Shown here in pieces: positions 60,027 through 64,000 of a stretch of 64,000 nucleotides of DNA; position 1 is the stretch's first letter, and every line of letters starts with the position of its first letter. The position numbers were made by a program, and so were the translations under genes. The notes below the pieces were generated by a model that saw only the letters and a program-made list of their open reading frames with translations, made no database searches and had not been told where the DNA came from. This stretch comes from an uncultured Eubacteriales bacterium. GTDB lineage: Bacteria; Bacillota; Clostridia; Christensenellales; Aristaeellaceae. The stretch lies in NCBI GenBank assembly GCA_902793325.1, contig CADBCY010000005.1, positions 24,087 to 88,086 on the forward strand. The letters are read 5' to 3'.

Positions 60027-60039
60027 CGGGGTCGTGAAA

Positions 60040-61767
60040 TTAAGCCTTGGCCTTGCGGGCGGCCTTGCCGGCGACGTACTTCTTGTCCCACATCGCCCAG
60101 ACCTGGCCGCTGATCAGCACGGAGGAATAGGTGCCGGCCAGCATGCCCACCAGCAGCGGGAACGCGAATTCCTTGATGGAGGACACGCCGAAGATGTACA
60201 GGCACACCAGCGTGAACAGGGTGGTCAGGGTGGTGTTGATGGTGCGGGACAGGGTGCTGTCCACGGAGACCTCGACGACGTCCGTCATGTCCGCCTGCGT
60301 GTAGCCGGGCAGCTTGCGGGTCTCGCGGATGCGGTCGAAGATGATGATGGTGTTGTTGATGGAGTAGCCCACAATGGTCAGTATGGCTGCGATGAAGGAG
60401 CTGTTCACCTGGAACAGGCCGCGGAAGAACACCATGAAGCTGCACATGATCAGGATGTCGTGCACCAGCGCGAAGATGGCGGCCGCGCCGGACAGCGGGC
60501 TGAATCGCAGCGCGATGTACACCAGCATGGCGGCGAACGCGATCAGCAGCGCCTTGATGGCGTTGGACAGCAGGTCGCGGCCCGCGATGGCGCTCACGTG
60601 GTCGATGGACACGAAGCGGAAGTTCGGGTACTTCGCGCTCATCTCGCGCTCCAGCGTGGTGCGGACCTGGCTGGTCACGTCGTCCAGGTGGACGAGCACG
60701 CGCAGCGCGGTGCCGGTTTCCTCGACGACCTCGGGGTCGCCCTCTTCAACCTCGGTGTTCTCGTCCGGAGCGGGGGTCTCGCCCTCGGCCTCGGTCTCCT
60801 CGGTCTCTTCGGTGTCCTCGGTATCCTCAGCTTCCTCGGCTTCCGCAGCCGCTTCCTCGGCGGCCTGCGCCTCGGCGGCGGCTTCCAGCGCGGCGGCCTC
60901 GGCGGCGGGGTCGTACTTCACGAAGCGGATGTTCTCCACACCGTAGCCGCCCTCGGCCAGCGCGGCGGTGACGGCGCTCTCCACGGCGGCCTTGTCGAAG
61001 TCGCCGCCCATGTCGAACTCCACGATCTTGCCGCCGGCGTAGGTCAGCTCATAGCCCAGGCTGCTGATCTCCATGTTGGTGCCGGTGCGGTAGCCGGTCT
61101 CGTTGGCGCCGGAGACCACGGAGGTCACGGCGTTCTTGATGGTATCCTCCATGCCCTCGGTCTCGTCCACGAGCTTCAGGCGGATCTGGAGGTCGGTCAG
61201 GCCGTCGTCCGCGATGCCGGACTTATCGGGGTTCAGCATGGCGGGCGCAGCTTCGGCGGCTTCCTCGGCGGCGTCGGTGGCTTCCTCGGCGGCAGCGTCG
61301 GCAGTCTCGGCGGCGGCGTCGGCAGTCTCCTCGGCGGCTTCGGCGGCTTCCTCGGCGGCAGCGTCGGCAGTCTCGGCGGCGGCGTCGGCGGTCTCATCGG
61401 CAGCTTCGGCGGTCTCCTCGGCGGCGTCAGCGGCTTCCTCGGCAGCGTCGGCAGTCTCGGCGGCGGCGTCGGAAGTCTCGGCGGCGGCGTCGGCAGCGGC
61501 GGCGATCTTCTCCTGCAGCGCGATGGACGCGGCGGAGGGCGCGGCCTTGGTCACCTGGCTCCCGGAGTAACCGGAGGCGGCCAGGATGGATTCCACGTCG
61601 TTGTTGTCATAGGGCTCGCCCACGGAGTAGTTCAGGATGGAACCGCCGGTGAAGTCGATGCCCAGGTTCAGGCCTACGCCGGCGATCTGCATGATCAGCG
61701 CGACGACGATGATGGCGCCCGAGATGCACAGGAACAGGCGCGTATTTCCGGTAAATTTCCTCTTCAT
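60040..61767 (-). CDS. secF: Protein translocase subunit SecF with two large insertions
   Basis: 575 residues, nearly twice the usual size of about 300. Membrane segment 1 (about 12-33) and G-I-D-F-T-G-G-S-I open the protein. Five further membrane segments (about 402-560), with G-Y-S-I-N-N-T-I-I-I-F-D-R-I-R-E, close it as in normal SecF. The extracytoplasmic P1 domain is interrupted by an Ala/Glu/Asp/Thr repeat segment (about 86-175, A-A-A-E-T-A-D units, likely helical). A second, Glu/Thr-rich acidic segment lies at about 287-352. SecDF uses the proton gradient to pull exported proteins. The frame is open and codon use is normal, so the insertions look genuine. secD lies 15 bases upstream. 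Confidence 0.92.
   Translation of the reverse strand: MKRKFTGNTRLFLCISGAIIVVALIMQIAGVGLNLGIDFTGGSILNYSVGEPYDNNDVESILAASGYSGSQVTKAAPSAASIALQEKIAAAADAAAETSDAAAETADAAEEAADAAEETAEAADETADAAAETADAAAEEAAEAAEETADAAAETADAAAEEATDAAEEAAEAAPAMLNPDKSGIADDGLTDLQIRLKLVDETEGMEDTIKNAVTSVVSGANETGYRTGTNMEISSLGYELTYAGGKIVEFDMGGDFDKAAVESAVTAALAEGGYGVENIRFVKYDPAAEAAALEAAAEAQAAEEAAAEAEEAEDTEDTEETEETEAEGETPAPDENTEVEEGDPEVVEETGTALRVLVHLDDVTSQVRTTLEREMSAKYPNFRFVSIDHVSAIAGRDLLSNAIKALLIAFAAMLVYIALRFSPLSGAAAIFALVHDILIMCSFMVFFRGLFQVNSSFIAAILTIVGYSINNTIIIFDRIRETRKLPGYTQADMTDVVEVSVDSTLSRTINTTLTTLFTLVCLYIFGVSSIKEFAFPLLVGMLAGTYSSVLISGQVWAMWDKKYVAGKAARKAKA
61243..61512 (-). repeat. Alanine-rich repeat tract within secF
   Basis: About 90 codons dominated by GCC/GCG, GAG/GAA and GAC/ACC triplets encoding variants of A-A-A-E-T-A-D and A-A-E-E-A. 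The units are degenerate rather than perfect copies, so the tract is old enough to have diverged. It can mislead alignment and short-read assembly. Confidence 0.88.
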
Positions 61768-61782
61768 GCTCGTTCCCCTCCC

Positions 61783-63033
61783 TTAGCGCGTGTAGGCCTT
61801 GCGGTTGTTGACGCCCAGCTTGCAAATCAGGATCAGCAGGCCGCGGGTCACCAGCACGGCGGTAAAGTAGGAAGCGATGACGCTGATGAGCAGCGTGGTC
61901 GCAAAGCCCTTGATGGTGCCGGTGCCGAAGATGAGCAGCACCACGGCGGCGATCAGGGTGGTCACGTTGGAGTCCAGCACGGCGCGGCCCGCGTTGCGGA
62001 AGCCGAACTTCACGGCGTTCAGCGGCGTGCGGCCGGCCTTCAGCTCCTCGCGGAAGCGCTCGAAGATGACGACGTTGGCGTCGACGGCCATGCCGATACC
62101 GAGCAGGATACCCGCGATGCCCTGCAGCGTGAGCTGCGCGCCGGAGATGGCCAGCGCGTAGAACACGATGAGCACGTAGATCAGCAGCGCCATGTCGGCG
62201 GCCACGCCGGGCAGGCGGTACATGATCAGCATGAACAGCAGCACCAGGATCAGGCCCACGATGCCGGCGATGACGGCGCCGTCGATGGCCTCGATGCCCA
62301 GGGTGGCGGAGATGGCGCGGGTCTCAACCTCGGCGATGTCCATGGGCAGCGCGCCGGACTGGATCAGCATTGCCAGGTTCTTGGCCCAGTTGTAGGAATC
62401 CTCGCTGCTCTCGGCGGCGCTGCCGGTGATGATGCCGTTGCCGCCGGTGATGACCGCCTGCACGGTGGGGGCGGAGATCAGCTCGTCGTCCAGGTAGATG
62501 GAGATCGCCTGGCCCAGGTACTTCTCGGTGGCGTCGGCGAAGGCCTTGCTGCCGTTGGCGTCCAGGCGGAAGCCCACGCCGAACAGCGTCTTCTCGTCGT
62601 TGGCGTACTGCACGCCCGCCTCGACGATGTCCTTGCCCTCCACCACGACCGCGCCGGTGGGGTCGCGGAACTCCAGGTGGGCCGGGGTGCCGATGATGGT
62701 GGCCACTTCCTCGGGATCCTCCACGTCGGGGATCTCGACCAGGATGCGGTCGGTACCCTGGATGGCCACGTTGGCCTCGGTGAAGCCGGCGTTGGTCAGG
62801 CGGGTGCGCAGCGCGCTCACCGTACCCTCCAGGAGGGAATCGTAGTTCTCAATGGTGGTGTCGGTCGCGACGTACTCGGTGGAAACGCCGCCGCGCAGGT
62901 CCAGGCCCAGGCTGATGGCATCCTTGACCGGATACAGCCTGTACTTGCCGATCTGCAGGCCGTGCAGCGCCAGGAACGCCACGACGACGATCAGCACCGC
63001 GACGATCACCAGTTTGATCAGACTTTTCTTCAT
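61783..63033 (-). CDS. secD: Protein translocase subunit SecD
   Basis: 416 residues. Membrane segment 1 (about 5-24), D-L-R-G-G-V near 46, and a P1 domain of the compact Gram-positive type. Five membrane segments follow, with G-I-G-M-A-V-D-A-N-V-V-I-F-E-R-F-R-E-E, the family signature. Normal length, with none of the insertions seen in its partner SecF. The start at 63033 follows GGGAGG. A strong promoter lies 64 bases upstream. Confidence 0.95.
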   Translation of the reverse strand: MKKSLIKLVIVAVLIVVVAFLALHGLQIGKYRLYPVKDAISLGLDLRGGVSTEYVATDTTIENYDSLLEGTVSALRTRLTNAGFTEANVAIQGTDRILVEIPDVEDPEEVATIIGTPAHLEFRDPTGAVVVEGKDIVEAGVQYANDEKTLFGVGFRLDANGSKAFADATEKYLGQAISIYLDDELISAPTVQAVITGGNGIITGSAAESSEDSYNWAKNLAMLIQSGALPMDIAEVETRAISATLGIEAIDGAVIAGIVGLILVLLFMLIMYRLPGVAADMALLIYVLIVFYALAISGAQLTLQGIAGILLGIGMAVDANVVIFERFREELKAGRTPLNAVKFGFRNAGRAVLDSNVTTLIAAVVLLIFGTGTIKGFATTLLISVIASYFTAVLVTRGLLILICKLGVNNRKAYTR

Positions 63034-63096
63034 TCGGTTGTCCTCCCTGCTGCGGGCCGCGGACGCAACCCGCCAAGCATATTCATACAGCCTTTT

Positions 63097-63125
63097 ATTA
63101 TACTCACGTCATATGAAATCGTCAA
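63097..63125 (-). promoter_or_regulatory. secDF promoter
   Basis: On the minus strand, TTGACG (63125-63120), a 17-base spacer and a perfect TATAAT (63102-63097). Confidence 0.9.
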
Positions 63126-63278
63126 TATTAAAAATGTTAGGATTGGGTGTTATCAGGCGCTTCTGCGCATCTGCGGCGCGCCGCGGACGTTTCCGCAAGA
63201 ATATCTTCGCCGCACGCAGGAATTTCGACAGCGGATGTAGAATGTAAGGGATAATCTGGGGGAAAGCGGGGGAGCATC

Positions 63279-64000
63279 GTGGATGCCGAGCGCCGGGCCG
63301 TGGTGGCCAGCGTCGCGCCGGAAGCGCCGGAGGCGGCGGTCCGCGGCGCGGGCTTTGCGCCCGTCGGCCGGGCAAAGGACGCCGCCGGGGCGCTCTCGCT
63401 GCTCAGAAGGCTTCAGGCTGACTTGCTGCTGGCGGACGCGGTGCTGCCCGGCATGGACGGCCCCGCCCTGGCGGAGGCGGTCCTGGCGCTGCCGCTGCGC
63501 GTGCGCCCCGCCGTGCTGCTGATCGCGCCCGTGGGCATGGCCGTGCCCGGCGCGGAGGGACTGGCGGCGCGGAACGCCGCGCTCCTTCCCGGCCCCGCGG
63601 AATCGGCGGCCGTCGCCGCGGCCTGGGGCCTGAAGCTGATCCTGACCATGCCGGAAACCATGTCCCTGGAACGGCGCAACCTGGCCAAGGCCTATGGGGC
63701 GGAACTCGTCCTGACGCCGGGTTCCCTCGGCATGAAAGGCGCCCTGGACAAGGCGGCGGAGCTGCAGAAAGCCATCCCGGGTTCTTGGATCCCGAGCCAA
63801 TTCACGAACCCGTCCAACCCGAAGGTCCATGAAGCGACGACGGGCCCCGAAATCTGGCGCGACACGGACGGCAAGGTGGACATTTTCGTCGCCGGCGTCG
63901 GTTCCGGCGGGACCGTGTCCGGTGTCGGCACGTACCTGAAAAAACAGAACGCCGACGTGAAAGTCGTCGCCGTCGAACCGGCCGATTCGCCCATGCTCTC
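63279..64000 (+). CDS. Degenerate receiver domain joined in frame to C-terminal part of cysteine synthase; runs off the window
   Basis: The frame is open for 240 codons from GTG 63279 (GGGGGAG six bases upstream) to the window edge. Residues 1-105 look like a response-regulator receiver: [13 protein letters not shown] holds the phosphoacceptor Asp, but the N-terminal acidic pocket is missing. From about residue 112 ([20 protein letters not shown]) the sequence is the middle and end of O-acetylserine sulfhydrylase CysK, with T-G-P-E-I-W and V-A-G-V-G-S-G-G-T. The CysK N-terminus, including the PLP lysine and the S-G-N-T-G loop, is absent. Proline codons switch from 8 CCC:3 CCG to 2 CCC:7 CCG. 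A contig mis-join is the likeliest explanation. Confidence 0.7.
   Translation, partial: MDAERRAVVASVAPEAPEAAVRGAGFAPVGRAKDAAGALSLLRRLQADLLLADAVLPGMDGPALAEAVLALPLRVRPAVLLIAPVGMAVPGAEGLAARNAALLPGPAESAAVAAAWGLKLILTMPETMSLERRNLAKAYGAELVLTPGSLGMKGALDKAAELQKAIPGSWIPSQFTNPSNPKVHEATTGPEIWRDTDGKVDIFVAGVGSGGTVSGVGTYLKKQNADVKVVAVEPADSPML

Noticed and set aside
61243-61512. Possible CRISPR or satellite array because of regular repeats
   Set aside because: The repeats are coding, degenerate and without unique spacers; they encode an Ala/Glu/Asp tract inside SecF.
60034-63240. A 1,068-codon open frame on the plus strand opposite secD-secF
   Set aside because: It is antisense to clearly conserved proteins, has no ribosome site and only low-complexity Gly/Val/Ala/His content. 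It arises from high-GC codon bias.
63037-63278. Possible -10 (GATAAT at 63250) for the receiver-CysK frame
   Set aside because: No acceptable -35 at 16-18 bases; too weak to list as a promoter.

Overview
The window is one gene-dense stretch of a GC-rich chromosome with strong AGGAGG-type ribosome binding sites and clean sigma-A promoters. Gene order points to a Clostridia-type Bacillota: cmk-plsC-ispH/rpsA, polA-coaE-lytic transglycosylase, ruvC-ruvA, and secD-secF followed by recJ-relA-dtd-MBL-hemZ. An uncultured high-GC gut clostridium is my inference; there is no rRNA to place it. I found no tRNA, rRNA, CRISPR array, insertion sequence or phage gene, so most of the window reads as core chromosome.

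Layout. 1-4.4 kb: the tail of a histidine kinase, a cytoplasmic GH5 glycosidase, an old-yellow-enzyme/dienoyl-CoA-reductase-like flavoprotein, ogt and a GNAT acetyltransferase. 4.6-6.6 kb (minus strand): phosphoglucomutase and a small redox-disulfide protein. 6.8-11.1 kb: an envelope-type cluster of a UBA-like/DUF4342 membrane protein, a response regulator, a histidine kinase and cardiolipin synthase. 11.3-15.8 kb: a TauE-type exporter, then FHA protein-FtsW/RodA-PBP. 15.8-21.7 kb: pepV-cmk-hydrolase-plsC and an ispH-rpsA fusion gene. 21.8-31 kb: a sugar-use region with two cytoplasmic GH32 fructosidases around a HAD phosphatase, then a CUT2-type sugar ABC transporter with two paralogous permeases.

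31-34.7 kb (minus): DUF3592 protein-proB-proA-yggT-ylmH. 34.8-42.7 kb: polA-coaE-lytic transglycosylase, an orphan oligopeptide-binding protein, ruvC-ruvA (no ruvB), a minimal soluble histidine kinase and a small exported protein. 42.7-48.1 kb (minus): two large exported proteins of unknown role, then hpf. 48.3-52.3 kb (minus): topB, a YjjG-type HAD nucleotidase and two cyclophilins. 52.3-63 kb (minus): recJ-relA-dtd-GNAT-MBL-hemZ and secD-secF, where SecF carries two large low-complexity insertions. At the right edge a degenerate receiver domain runs in frame into the C-terminal half of a cysteine synthase with different codon use. That is most likely an assembly chimera, otherwise a very odd fusion.

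No single new system stands out. The most noteworthy items are the enlarged SecF, the IspH-S1 fusion with its own internal Shine-Dalgarno and start, the FHA protein that lacks its phosphothreonine-binding residues beside FtsW and a PBP, the 913-residue DUF6273/peptidoglycan-binding exported protein, and the receiver-CysK junction.
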